From NCBI RefSeq assembly GCF_025995235.1, contig NZ_BAPT01000001.1, positions 62,001 through 126,000 of the forward strand: DNA of 64,000 bases, given 5' to 3'. Below are positions 44,017 to 52,854 of the stretch, one piece after another (within the stretch, counting starts at the first letter, position 1; each line of letters begins with the position of its first letter). Source of the stretch: Ameyamaea chiangmaiensis (GTDB lineage: Bacteria > Pseudomonadota > Alphaproteobacteria > Acetobacterales > Acetobacteraceae). The position numbers were made by a program, and so were the translations under genes. The notes below the pieces were generated by a model. The model was given only the letters and a program-made list of their open reading frames with translations, was not told the origin of the DNA and did not search any database.

Positions 44017-44772
44017 TCAGCGAATGGTGTAGCCGCCGTCGATGACGAAGTTCTCGCCGTTGACCATCGCCGCCGCATCGCTGACGAGATACAGAACCGC
44101 GCACGCGATTTCATCAGGCTGCGCGAAGCGCCGTGTCGGGACCTCCGCACGGAAGGCGTCGCCCACAGGGCCCGCCCAGACCTTCTTGCCGAGTTCGGTT
44201 TCGACCACGGTGGGCGAGATCGCGTTGGTGGTGACGCCCCGTGGTCCCCACTCGAAGGCAAGTACCTTGGTCAGGCCCAGTATGCCGGCCTTGCTTGCGC
44301 TGTAGGCGGCATGTTTGTCGAGCGCGACGAGTGCCGCCTGCGATGCGATGTTGACGATCCGCCCGTGCCCGCGCTCGCACATGGCGGGGCCGAGGGTTCG
44401 GGCGAACAGAAACGGCGCGCGCATGTTGATGGCAAATGTCAGGTCCCACGTCTCGGTCGTGGTTTCGGCCGCGGGCGCAATTAGCGCGATGCCGGCATTG
44501 TTGATCAGGATGTCCACGCGCCCAAGGGTCGAGAGTGCGGTTTCGCATGCCGACACGATGGCAGCCTCGTCGGTGACGTCGGCCTGAACGCCGATATGAC
44601 CGTCGCCCAGCGACGTTGCGGTTGCCGCAACCGTGTCGCTGCGGTCGATCAGGCACAGACGGGCGCCCTGTTCGGCGAGGCGCCGCGCGATGGCCAGTCC
44701 TATGCCCGAGGCGCCGCCTGTCACGACGGCGACCTGCCCCGACAGGGAAAGAAGTTCGGAAAGAGCTTTCAT
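44017..44772 (-). CDS. SDR-family polyol/sugar dehydrogenase
   Basis: 251 residues of a classical short-chain dehydrogenase: NAD(P) site VVTGGASGIGLAIA, NNAGIA, and catalytic Ser with Y-x3-K in AAYSASKAGILGL. The C-terminal half reads PTVVETELGKKVW, and it ends in IDGGYTIR. It resembles sorbitol or threitol-type dehydrogenases that oxidise open-chain polyols to ketoses. It is the last gene of the leftward polyol operon, 37 bp after dhaKL. A plausible job is polyol to ketotetrose (for example threitol to erythrulose), feeding the DhaK-type kinase. That is inference from neighbours. Confidence 0.85.
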   Translation of the reverse strand: MKALSELLSLSGQVAVVTGGASGIGLAIARRLAEQGARLCLIDRSDTVAATATSLGDGHIGVQADVTDEAAIVSACETALSTLGRVDILINNAGIALIAPAAETTTETWDLTFAINMRAPFLFARTLGPAMCERGHGRIVNIASQAALVALDKHAAYSASKAGILGLTKVLAFEWGPRGVTTNAISPTVVETELGKKVWAGPVGDAFRAEVPTRRFAQPDEIACAVLYLVSDAAAMVNGENFVIDGGYTIR

Positions 44773-44809
44773 CGTTCTTTATCCTTGCTTGTTATTGAAC
44801 GAATGACCC

Positions 44810-46573
44810 TCAGCGCACGAGGGTACCAAGGCCGTCGGCGAAGGTTTGCAGGATCAGGCAGCACGACGTGGCACCCGCGTCGAGCACCCCGCGCGAACGC
44901 TCGCCCAGTCGGCTTGCGCGGCCGATGCGCGCCACCAGGTCGATCGTCGAATCCCGTCCGCGTTCGGCCGCGCTGCTCATGGCCAGCAATGCTTCGGCCA
45001 GCCCCCGATCTTCCGCGGCGTGGAATGCGCGCACCGCTGGCACAAGCGTGTCCATAAGCGTCTTGTCGCCGACGTCGGCGTTACCCAGCGACCGGATCCC
45101 GGCTTCGGCACCGTCGAGCATCAGGCCCACCATGCGTGCGTCGATGAATGCGGCACCCTCGAGAGGACGTGCCATGCCCGAGAAAAAGCGGCCATACAGC
45201 GGTCCCATCGACCCGCCGATCCCCGCCATCAGCGCATCCGACAGCGCGTTCAGCGCGACGGGCAGCGGCGGCGCGTTGGCGGCGAGCGCATCGCCGCAGC
45301 GTGAGAAGCCCTTGGCCATGTTGATGCCGTGATCGCCATCGCCGATCTTGCCGTCGATATCGCTCAGCCATTCGCGCGCGCCCACGATGGCGCGGATAAG
45401 CCCGGGCACGATCTGCGTCGTCTCCGAGAGCGGCACGCCCGATTCGGGACGATAGGCGGTCTGATCAACGTGGTTGGTCATGCCCGTCTTTTCGGCCGCG
45501 GTGGCGGCAGGCGCGTCCGTCGCCGGAGCGTCTATGGCGTCGGAGGTCTGGACGAGGCCGATCGTGGTGGCCGGAGCGGCCATGAGGCGGTCGAGCTCGG
45601 GGTCCAGTTTCATGATCGTGAGTGTCGCGCCCTTCATCTCCAGTGATGTGAAGAAGTTGCCGACCAGGCGGTGCTTGACGACCACACCGTGCTTTTCCAG
45701 ACGATCGGCAATGTCCGCGTAGAGGACATGCAGTTCGATAACCGGGGTAGCACCTAGCCCGGAGAGCAGGACGGTCACCTCAGCACCCCTTGCAAGCCCA
45801 AGATCGGCCAGAACGAGGTCGCACATGCGCGCGGCCATGTCGCGGGCACTCTCCAGCGGCCGCACTTCGACCCCCGGTTCGCCATGGTGCCCGATGCCGA
45901 CTTCCATAGTGCCGGCGTCGATGTTGAAATTCGGGTGTCCATTGGCGACGATCGTGCACGGAGACAGGCCGATGCCGATAGAGCGTGTATTGTCGATCGC
46001 GCGTTGGGCAACCGCCAGGACGTCTTGCAGAGACGCACCTTCCTCGGCGTGCGCGCCAGCGACTTTCCACATCAGGATTTCACCGGCAACCCCGCGCCGC
46101 CGATGTCGTTCGTCGGGTGGTGCGGAGGCGACGTCATCATTGGCCACGACCGTGCCCACCGCGATCCCGTCGTTCTCGGCATCCTGCATGGCCAGACGAA
46201 CATTCATCGTGTCGCCGGCATAGTTCCCGAACAGGCACGCGACACCCGCGCCGGAATCCGCGACACGCATGGCATCGAGAAAGCTCGCGGCGGTGGGCGA
46301 GGAAAAGATCTCGCCGATAGCGACCGCATCGAGCATTCCCCGGCCAACATAGCCGAGAAACGCCGGTTCGTGACCGGATCCGCCGCCGGTGATCACGCCG
46401 ACCTTGCGACGCCCCGTCCGTGTGCTGCGGGCAAGCACACGCGGGTTCGGCGTGGCGCTGAGGATCGACGGGTGGGCGAGGAGATAGCCACGGACGCCGT
46501 CTTCAACGATCTCGTCAGGATCGTTGAAAATTCGGTCCAGAGCGACACGCGTCGCTCGCGGGTGGTCGGTCAT
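44810..46573 (-). CDS. Fused DhaK-DhaL ATP-dependent kinase (dihydroxyacetone or ketotetrose kinase)
   Basis: 587 residues. The DhaK domain (about 1-330) has GGGSGHEPAFLGYVG and the substrate-binding His230 in GIGHHGEPG, which forms a hemiaminal with the ketose. After a linker rich in Ala, Pro and Thr (about 350-375), the DhaL domain (385-587) has GDGDHGINMAKG with the Mg-ATP Asp cluster, GGSMGPLYGRFF and VGDKTLMDTLVPA. This fusion is the ATP-dependent type. Homologues with the same architecture phosphorylate dihydroxyacetone or, in C4-polyol loci, D- or L-erythrulose. The context favours an erythrulose kinase. Confidence 0.88.
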   Translation of the reverse strand: MTDHPRATRVALDRIFNDPDEIVEDGVRGYLLAHPSILSATPNPRVLARSTRTGRRKVGVITGGGSGHEPAFLGYVGRGMLDAVAIGEIFSSPTAASFLDAMRVADSGAGVACLFGNYAGDTMNVRLAMQDAENDGIAVGTVVANDDVASAPPDERHRRRGVAGEILMWKVAGAHAEEGASLQDVLAVAQRAIDNTRSIGIGLSPCTIVANGHPNFNIDAGTMEVGIGHHGEPGVEVRPLESARDMAARMCDLVLADLGLARGAEVTVLLSGLGATPVIELHVLYADIADRLEKHGVVVKHRLVGNFFTSLEMKGATLTIMKLDPELDRLMAAPATTIGLVQTSDAIDAPATDAPAATAAEKTGMTNHVDQTAYRPESGVPLSETTQIVPGLIRAIVGAREWLSDIDGKIGDGDHGINMAKGFSRCGDALAANAPPLPVALNALSDALMAGIGGSMGPLYGRFFSGMARPLEGAAFIDARMVGLMLDGAEAGIRSLGNADVGDKTLMDTLVPAVRAFHAAEDRGLAEALLAMSSAAERGRDSTIDLVARIGRASRLGERSRGVLDAGATSCCLILQTFADGLGTLVR

Positions 46574-46625
46574 GTTTCATCCAGTTCTTAATGACTGTTT
46601 AGGACGTTTCGTTAAATCGCGCGTC

Positions 46626-46664
46626 GGGGGAAAAAGCGTTTCGCGTGCGTGCAGTGATTCCCCC
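46626..46664. repeat. Intercistronic hairpin between the aldolase and DhaKL genes
   Basis: GGGGGAA (46626-46632) and TTCCCCC (46658-46664) are reverse complements about 10 bp after the aldolase stop on the minus strand, with a 25-base loop. No T-run follows. It could stabilise or weaken the mRNA between the upper and lower parts of the operon, in a 100-bp gap that is wide for this cluster. Confidence 0.4.
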
Positions 46665-46673
46665 TTCGCAGCG

Positions 46674-47651
46674 TCAGGCGGCGTGGCGCAGCACCGATTC
46701 GGTCAGCGACAGGTCGTCGTCGAGCGCATGCAGGGGCGTGATGCCGTCCTTGACCAGCGCATCGTGGTAAAAGCGCGTCGCCTCCTCGGGCTTCATGTCG
46801 CCGTCGACAACGTGACGCATGGCGGCGATGAGGGCCGTCGGACTTGCGGCGTCGTTGATCTTGCGCCCGAACAGTGCCGCGCGCGCGCCAAAGCGTTGGG
46901 CCTGATGCAAAAGCTCGAGGCAATCGCGTGTGGTTCCGCTGCCGCCACCCATGACGCCGACGATCATGCCCGGGTCGAAAGACGCAAGTTCCTCCATCGC
47001 CGCCGGGCCGTTATAGGCGACTTTCAGGAATACCGGGCGTTCCGCGCGCCGAAGTCCGGCAAGCGCGCGAATGATCATGTCATTGATGAAGAACGGCACG
47101 TGTTCGGCGTCGATGCCCGTTTCGACATTGGGATTGAAGATTTCCATGAAGTAGCGAAAATTCACGGCACTCGCATCGGTGCGAAACTGCTGGAACTGTT
47201 CGAGACTGCGCGCATCGATCGCGGCATCGTTCACGAATGTCATGGAATACAGGCCAAGGTCGGTCTGCGCGCCCGCCAGTGCCGCGGAACGGAACGGTAT
47301 CGACGGTGTCTTGGTATAGGTCGCACCGCGGCACCGCCAGAGGTCAGACGTGTCGTTGGCACGAATGGCCGACCGGACGCCGGTGCCGGCGAAGGCAGCC
47401 TGCTCGACAAGCGTCTCCAGTATGGAACACGACACCAGCATAATATCGACGATATCCTGGCGGATGATGTCCCGAATGGACGCGATGTATTCAGCGCGGG
47501 TGCGAAACCGGCGTCCCTGACGGGCGGTGGTCAGGCCGGTCGCACTCAGCCCTGCCGCCATGTCGGCGTCCTTTGCATCGGCGATGATGAAATCTGTCGG
47601 CGTGTCCCGGCCGGCGAGCATCGCGGCGATCTTGTCTTCAAAGCGGGCCAT
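46674..47651 (-). CDS. Class I aldolase-like (DeoC/FbaB/LacD superfamily) protein of unknown substrate
   Basis: 325 residues, cytoplasmic. The C-terminal half has the Schiff-base-like strand PVFLKVAYNGP (Lys210), then DPGMIVGVMGGGSGTTRDC (phosphate-binding glycine loop) and ARAALFGRKI (compare vGRnI in FbaB and LsrF). An acidic NFRYFMEIFNPN strand lies earlier. This is the layout of class I aldolases that form an imine with a ketose phosphate. I do not recognise this member from the known erythritol loci. In this operon it could cleave a ketotetrose phosphate (for example erythrulose-1-phosphate to DHAP and formaldehyde), or condense erythrose-4-phosphate with DHAP. Both are hypotheses; an isomerase role is also possible. 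Confidence 0.7.
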   Translation of the reverse strand: MARFEDKIAAMLAGRDTPTDFIIADAKDADMAAGLSATGLTTARQGRRFRTRAEYIASIRDIIRQDIVDIMLVSCSILETLVEQAAFAGTGVRSAIRANDTSDLWRCRGATYTKTPSIPFRSAALAGAQTDLGLYSMTFVNDAAIDARSLEQFQQFRTDASAVNFRYFMEIFNPNVETGIDAEHVPFFINDMIIRALAGLRRAERPVFLKVAYNGPAAMEELASFDPGMIVGVMGGGSGTTRDCLELLHQAQRFGARAALFGRKINDAASPTALIAAMRHVVDGDMKPEEATRFYHDALVKDGITPLHALDDDLSLTESVLRHAA

Positions 47652-47704
47652 TGTGCGTATTTCCGTTGTTTTGGGGTGGAGGAATAAGATCGGATCGCGC
47701 CGCG

Positions 47705-49450
47705 TCAGGAGGCGATCGACAAGTGCGGCCGTCCCCCGGTCCGGTATGCGTTACGGACCCCGTGGCGTTCGGTCGCATGGCGCCAGCACCAGTTTGCTTC
47801 GTCGTCGCGGCGTTCGGCACTCCAGCCGAGTGTCTCTGACACCACGGCCGCGACGTCCGCGATGACAGCGGGCGTGAGACGGCCTTCGAGAGCCAGCGTG
47901 GTCCGACGGAACAGAACGTCGGCGAGATGTCCCACCAACTCACGGCGAGCGATGAAGGCGATCTCACGCCGCGTGTAATCGGGGAGGGTGGTCAGGGGCT
48001 CATCTCCCGCGAGCGAACAGAAGGTGGCGATGTCGATCGCCAGGCTCCCGTATCGCTCAAGCAGTGTGGCCGCCCGCTCGGCTGGAAGGGAAAAACGCGC
48101 GCGCAGCGCGTCGAGAAACCGTGCACGCGCGACCGGGGAGCGTGGAAAGTCGCGTCCACCGCCGATCGGGATATCACGACTGCCGACTGTGCGGGCCCGC
48201 CCCAGACGGGACAGGACCAGAGTGCCGACTTCCTCGGACAGTCCACGGAAGGTTGTCCATTTCCCGCCGACCAGGGACAGGACCGCTGTGCCCCCGGGCA
48301 ACTGGTCTGTATGGATCAGGTGATCGCGGCTGATGTCGCCCGGATTGTCCGTTTGGGAACGCGGAAGCGGCCGTACGCCGGCATAGCGGTAGACGACCTG
48401 CGCGTTGTCAAAGCCGAGCGAGGGAAAAAGCTCTCCCAGTGCGCGGAGCATGTAGTCCTGTTCGTCCTGCGTGCAGATCGCATCGTCAGGGGCGTCCGTG
48501 TGAATGTCGGTCGATCCGACCATCACGTGCCCAAAAAACGGGTAAGCCAGGCAGATACGACCGTCCTGCACACCGAAATAGACCATCGCGCCATCAAGCT
48601 CGCGCAGCAGTTCGGGATGATCGAGGACGAGGTGTGAACCCTTCGTGCCGCCGATATAGGCCGTCTCGAGGCCAAGCGTCTGGTTAACCGTGTCGATCCA
48701 GGCCCCGCCGGCGTTGATGATGACATCGGCCTTGATCGCGAGCATCTGGCCGGTGACGCGGTCGCGCGCGTGGACGGTGTCGTCAATGACCCCGGTAATA
48801 TCGACATGGTTCAGGGCGATCGCGTCCGGGCAGGCGCGGATGGCGTCTGTGACGCATTCGAGGCCCAGACGCTCTGGCTGCGAGATCGCCGCGTCGTAAT
48901 AGCGGCCAAGCGCGATGATGGAGGGCGTCATGTCCGGGAAACGAGCGTGCGCGCGCTTACCCATAAACATGCGATGCAGGGGCATCACGCGGGAGCGGAG
49001 CCCGAGGACATCGTAAATACACAGACCGGCTTCCGTAACCACGACGCCACGATCGCGGATCTTTGCCGAACGTCCCAGGAACCGTTTCAATGACGGCCAC
49101 AGACCACCGAACCACGACTGGATGGGGAGGTATGTGGGAAGGGGCCGAACATAGTGCGGGGCGTTGCGCAGCAGAAGGTTGCGCTCCAGCGTCGACTGCG
49201 CCACCAGCCGGAATTCGCCGGTTTCCAGATATTTGATCCCACCGTGAATCAGACGCGACGGCGCCGCCGAGGCACCTGCGCAAATGTCGCCCTTGTCGAG
49301 AAGGATCGCCGGGACACCCTGAAGAGCCAATTCACGAAAGGCGCCCACGCCGTTGATTCCGCCGCCCACGATCAGAACGGGCGTGCGTACGGGCGTGCGG
49401 AGTCGCGCAAGGGCGGCGTCCCGCAAGGAGGGGGTCTGCTGGTCGATCAT
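47705..49450 (-). CDS. eryB: GlpD/EryB-type FAD-dependent polyol-phosphate dehydrogenase
   Basis: 581 residues. The FAD Rossmann motif is VLIVGGGINGVGAFRELALQG, followed by LLDKGDICAGASAAPSRLIHGG, GTKGSHLVLDHPEL and KWTTFRGLSEEV near the C-terminus. The fold is that of membrane-bound glycerol-3-phosphate dehydrogenase, which oxidises a polyol phosphate and passes electrons to ubiquinone. EryB is the erythritol-phosphate member. The ATGA overlap with the EryA-like kinase ties the two reactions. A plain glycerol-3-phosphate role is less likely because the kinase is not a glycerol kinase. The symbol is by context and similarity, not proof. Confidence 0.78.
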   Translation of the reverse strand: MIDQQTPSLRDAALARLRTPVRTPVLIVGGGINGVGAFRELALQGVPAILLDKGDICAGASAAPSRLIHGGIKYLETGEFRLVAQSTLERNLLLRNAPHYVRPLPTYLPIQSWFGGLWPSLKRFLGRSAKIRDRGVVVTEAGLCIYDVLGLRSRVMPLHRMFMGKRAHARFPDMTPSIIALGRYYDAAISQPERLGLECVTDAIRACPDAIALNHVDITGVIDDTVHARDRVTGQMLAIKADVIINAGGAWIDTVNQTLGLETAYIGGTKGSHLVLDHPELLRELDGAMVYFGVQDGRICLAYPFFGHVMVGSTDIHTDAPDDAICTQDEQDYMLRALGELFPSLGFDNAQVVYRYAGVRPLPRSQTDNPGDISRDHLIHTDQLPGGTAVLSLVGGKWTTFRGLSEEVGTLVLSRLGRARTVGSRDIPIGGGRDFPRSPVARARFLDALRARFSLPAERAATLLERYGSLAIDIATFCSLAGDEPLTTLPDYTRREIAFIARRELVGHLADVLFRRTTLALEGRLTPAVIADVAAVVSETLGWSAERRDDEANWCWRHATERHGVRNAYRTGGRPHLSIAS

Positions 49451-51039
49451 GATGCCATGTCCATCCGGCTGACGTCTGCGACCGGTGCGAGAGGGAGAGA
49501 AAGATTGGCAGGGGGCGTCTCGGAAGCCGGCTCCAGGTCGGCCCAGAAGGGCTCGACGGCCTTCATCAGTCCCAGGAAGCGGCTATAGAGGGCTTCGTCC
49601 CGCGCCGATTGCGCCGTATCCGGCGCGTAGGTGCGCGCGGTAAGGTTGCAGGCAGAAACAGCAGTTTCGAGATCAGGGTGAAGTCCGCACGCGACCGCGC
49701 CGGTCATCGCGGCAGCAAGTGCGCCGGTTTCCAGAGCGCCGGCCGCTGGCTGGTTCGCGATGTGCACCGAGCGTCCGAGAATGTCGGCAAAACGCTGCGC
49801 GACCGCTGGTTCTCCCGATCCGCCACCGGCGATGCCCAGTCGCCCGACCGTCCAGTTCGCGGCAAGTGCATCGACATGCAGCCGATGGTTGCAGATCATG
49901 CCTTCGAGAACGCTGCGTGCCAGATCGGCCCGCGTGTGCCAGCCGTGCATTCCGAAGAACGCCGCGCTGGACGGTCCGTCGACGGGGGCGCCGAACAGAA
50001 AGGGATGATAGAGCGGCACGCGATGTGTCGCGTCCGATCGCTTGAGCGCGGTCGCCAACTCGGCGAGCATGGCGCTGACCGCGTCATCGTTGTCCGGCCA
50101 GCACAGACGGGCGAGCCATTCGAGATTCGTCGATGATGTCGGCGAAATGGCCATGCTGTTCCAGAGCCCGCGCCGGTATCCCGCGCGGCAGGCCCATTCC
50201 GTTCCCCAGACGGGGGTGTCGCAGAAGATCTCGTTGATTGAAAACGTGCCGGCCGTGATCGTCATGTCCCCGGCGTGGATGTTGCCAAGGCCAACGGCGG
50301 CGGCGGTGACGTCGTGCAGCCCGGTCGCAACGGGGGTGCCCGCCAGAAGCCCGGTCAGTGCCGCAGCACTGGCGGAGATGGTGCCGGCCTGATCGCACGG
50401 CATCAGGATTGGCGGCAACGCGGGCCGGATCTCGGCAAGGCCCGTCACGTCGAGGATGTCGGTGCTGTAATCCTGGGTGTGGAGATCGGTAAAACCGCTG
50501 CTGGCCTCGGTCAGATCCGTTGCGATCGTGCCGGTCAGGCACAGACGCAGCCAGTCTTTGCAAAAGAACACCGTCCCGATCGCCTGATAGCGCTCGGGTT
50601 CGTGATCGCGCATCCAGGCCAGCAGCGTCGGTGCCGAATATGGATACGGGCGCTGTCCGGACAGGGGCATCAATTTTTCGAGCGTCCCATCGGCCGCCCA
50701 ATCCGCATGCACCTGCCGCGCGCGACTGTCGAGGGACATGATGCCGTGCCCCAGAGGAGCCCCCGCCCGGTCGAGCACGAAGACGCCGTCACCATGGGCA
50801 GTGATCCCGACGCCTGCAATGGAACGTCCGTCAATTCCCGCATCGTCAAGCGCCAGACGGACTGTTTTCGCAATTGCGTGCCATGCCTCCGCCATATCGC
50901 GCTCGACGTGATAGGGGCGATCGGTGATCTGGCCGACCCTGGTCTTGCCGATGCCGACGGGCCGGCCATGGGGATCGAAGACCACGGTCTTGGCGGTGGT
51001 GGAGCCGCAATCGATCCCGAGGACGTAGTGATTCGGCAT
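49447..51039 (-). CDS. eryA: FGGY-family polyol kinase, erythritol kinase-like
   Basis: 530 residues from MPNHYVLGIDCGSTTAKTVV, with GGAGG 6-7 bases upstream; in-frame codons to 51120 are probably non-coding leader. The FGGY landmarks are DCGSTTAKTVVFD, GVGITAHGDGVFVLD, GIMSLDSRARQ and GIAGGGSGEPAVAQRFADIL. The HGDGVF motif and the length match EryA rather than glycerol or xylulose kinases. EryA converts erythritol to its 4-phosphate in the cytoplasm. It is the first gene of the leftward operon and overlaps eryB by 4 bp. A threitol or other C4-C5 polyol cannot be excluded. Confidence 0.8.
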   Translation of the reverse strand: MPNHYVLGIDCGSTTAKTVVFDPHGRPVGIGKTRVGQITDRPYHVERDMAEAWHAIAKTVRLALDDAGIDGRSIAGVGITAHGDGVFVLDRAGAPLGHGIMSLDSRARQVHADWAADGTLEKLMPLSGQRPYPYSAPTLLAWMRDHEPERYQAIGTVFFCKDWLRLCLTGTIATDLTEASSGFTDLHTQDYSTDILDVTGLAEIRPALPPILMPCDQAGTISASAAALTGLLAGTPVATGLHDVTAAAVGLGNIHAGDMTITAGTFSINEIFCDTPVWGTEWACRAGYRRGLWNSMAISPTSSTNLEWLARLCWPDNDDAVSAMLAELATALKRSDATHRVPLYHPFLFGAPVDGPSSAAFFGMHGWHTRADLARSVLEGMICNHRLHVDALAANWTVGRLGIAGGGSGEPAVAQRFADILGRSVHIANQPAAGALETGALAAAMTGAVACGLHPDLETAVSACNLTARTYAPDTAQSARDEALYSRFLGLMKAVEPFWADLEPASETPPANLSLPLAPVADVSRMDMAS

Positions 51040-51240
51040 TCGGACCTCCGTGCCAGGAGGCTTCTTGCGGCCCCCGTTGCGTGAACGCGCCGTGTTGTTA
51101 TGCGGCGTTATATTGGGCACATAGTTGTGTTATAATTTCTCTTGTCAAGGACGTTTTTGGTGATAACGTCCCGGACCAAGAGCTGCCTCGCGAGTCCGGC
51201 GATGGGGCAGGCCATAATAATAACAAGGAGGTTTCCCGAG
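51040..51240. promoter_or_regulatory. Divergent polyol control region with phased GTTAT repeats
   Basis: About 200 bp between the kinase and ABC ATPase starts. GTTAT occurs on the + strand at 51097, 51107 and 51129, that is 10 and 22 bases apart (one and about two helical turns). Its complement ATAAC occurs at 51163 and 51220. Clustered direct repeats of this kind are typical DeoR-family operators, and the DeoR gene ends the rightward operon. The region also carries an A+T-rich patch (51119-51140) suitable for promoters and the perfect AAGGAGG at 51225-51231. Confidence 0.5.
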
Positions 51241-52854
51241 ATGGTGAACCGTGTCGCGCCGCCTGAATCAGCGCCGTCCCCTGTGCCGGGCTTCGTTATG
51301 GAGGCGGCGTCCGCCTGCCTGGATCCGGAGGTCGAGGCGCGTCAGGGAACGGCCATCCGGCTGGACAATGTCGAAAAGGGTTTTGACGGCGTTCCGGTGC
51401 TGCGGAACATCACCGTGGGGTTCCGCCCAGGCACCGTCAACGTGCTGGCGGGCGAGAACGGGGCCGGTAAATCAACGCTGTTTCGGATTATTTCCGGACA
51501 GCACGCGCCAGACTCGGGCGCGTTGTATCTGCATGGCGACCTGGTCCGGACCTATTCGCCGCGTCACGCCCAGACGCTGGGTGTCTCGATCATCCCGCAG
51601 GAACTAGCCCCGATTCCGGACATGCGGCTGTGGCAGAATCTTCTGGTCGGTCACGAAAGTGTCAGCCTTGGCGGGTTCCTGCGTCGCCGCGCGATGATCG
51701 AGCAGGCGGCCGCGATGCTCCGGGGTGTGGGGATGACCCTCGATCCCGAAACGCCGATGAAGGAACTGGGTGTCGCCGAGACACAGATGGTGGAAATTCT
51801 AAAGGCGACATCGTGGGATTCCCGCATCGTTCTGATGGATGAGCCGAGTTCGTCGCTGTCTTCGCGCGAGACGGAGCAGTTGTTCAAGGTGATCGCAATG
51901 TTGCGCGCCAAGGGTGCGTGCATTCTCTACACCAGCCATCGCATGGAGGAGATCGAACAGATTTCCGACACGGTCGCAATTATGCGCGATGGCCACATCG
52001 TCAGTCACGAAGCGACGGGAAGCCAGACGGAGCACCAGATCATTGCAGCGATGGTTGGCCGCGAACTGACCGAATTGTTCCCGAACCGCGTGATGGCGCC
52101 AGCAGGTTCGCCCGTCGTGCTGTCCGTGCGGGACATGACGGTGCGCGGCTACGATGCCTGTGTGTCGCTTGATGTCCGGGCGGGCGAGATCCTGGGTCTG
52201 GGAGGCCTTGTCGGCGCGGGTCGGAGCGAATTGCTTGAAGCGATCTTTGGCACGCGCGCGGGCACGGGTCATGTGACGATTGACGGGCAGCCGGTGCGCA
52301 GTGGCTCGCCGTCCGCGGCAATCCGCGCGGGTATGGCGATGGTGCCGGAAGATCGCAAGCACGCGGGCGTTCTGACCGCGATGTCGATCATGGACAACGT
52401 GACGTTGCCCTACCTCGATCGGTTTGAGGTCGGCGCGGGCTTTCTGAGTCCGGCGCGCCGACGCGAACAGACGGAAAAGATCCTGTTGGCCACGCGCGTG
52501 GCCTGCACCGGCCCGTTACAGAAAGTGGCGCATCTGTCGGGTGGAAACCAGCAGAAGGTGGCACTCGCGCGCTGGCTGGTCGGCAAGAAGCCGCGGCTGT
52601 TGATCCTGGACGAACCGACGCGCGGGATCGATGTGGGCGCGCGGTCGGAACTCTACCGCCTGTTCAATGAGCTTGCCGCCGAAGGTGTCGCGATCCTGCT
52701 CGCGTCGTCGGACATGCCGGAGCTGATCAACCTCTCGCACCGAGTACTGGTGCTGCGCGGCGGTGCGATCATGGGTGAATTGTCAAAAGAAGAACTGGAT
52801 CAGGAAAAGATCCTGCGCCTTGCCATGGGGAAGACGTCCAATGTTGCTCACTGA
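51241..52854 (+). CDS. CUT2 sugar/polyol ABC transporter ATPase (RbsA type)
   Basis: 537 residues from an ATG preceded by AAGGAGG at 9 bases; the reading frame extends to 51142 but that start lacks support. It contains two fused nucleotide-binding domains. The first has Walker A GENGAGKST and Walker B IVLMDEPSSSL. The second has a degenerate Walker A GLVGAGRSE, signature LSGGNQQKVALARWL and Walker B LLILDEPTRGID. This asymmetry is typical of the ribose/polyol CUT2 family. It energises the permease whose gene overlaps by 14 bp. First gene of the rightward polyol operon; compare EryE. Confidence 0.93.
   Translation: MVNRVAPPESAPSPVPGFVMEAASACLDPEVEARQGTAIRLDNVEKGFDGVPVLRNITVGFRPGTVNVLAGENGAGKSTLFRIISGQHAPDSGALYLHGDLVRTYSPRHAQTLGVSIIPQELAPIPDMRLWQNLLVGHESVSLGGFLRRRAMIEQAAAMLRGVGMTLDPETPMKELGVAETQMVEILKATSWDSRIVLMDEPSSSLSSRETEQLFKVIAMLRAKGACILYTSHRMEEIEQISDTVAIMRDGHIVSHEATGSQTEHQIIAAMVGRELTELFPNRVMAPAGSPVVLSVRDMTVRGYDACVSLDVRAGEILGLGGLVGAGRSELLEAIFGTRAGTGHVTIDGQPVRSGSPSAAIRAGMAMVPEDRKHAGVLTAMSIMDNVTLPYLDRFEVGAGFLSPARRREQTEKILLATRVACTGPLQKVAHLSGGNQQKVALARWLVGKKPRLLILDEPTRGIDVGARSELYRLFNELAAEGVAILLASSDMPELINLSHRVLVLRGGAIMGELSKEELDQEKILRLAMGKTSNVAH

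Noticed and set aside
47705..49450. Reading the locus as an ordinary glycerol operon (GlpK, GlpD, DHA kinase, TIM, GlpR)
   Set aside because: The kinase has the EryA-like HGDGVF motif, the isomerase has GTSWKMN rather than GNWKMN, and the transporter is a CUT2 importer; glycerol remains a fallback.
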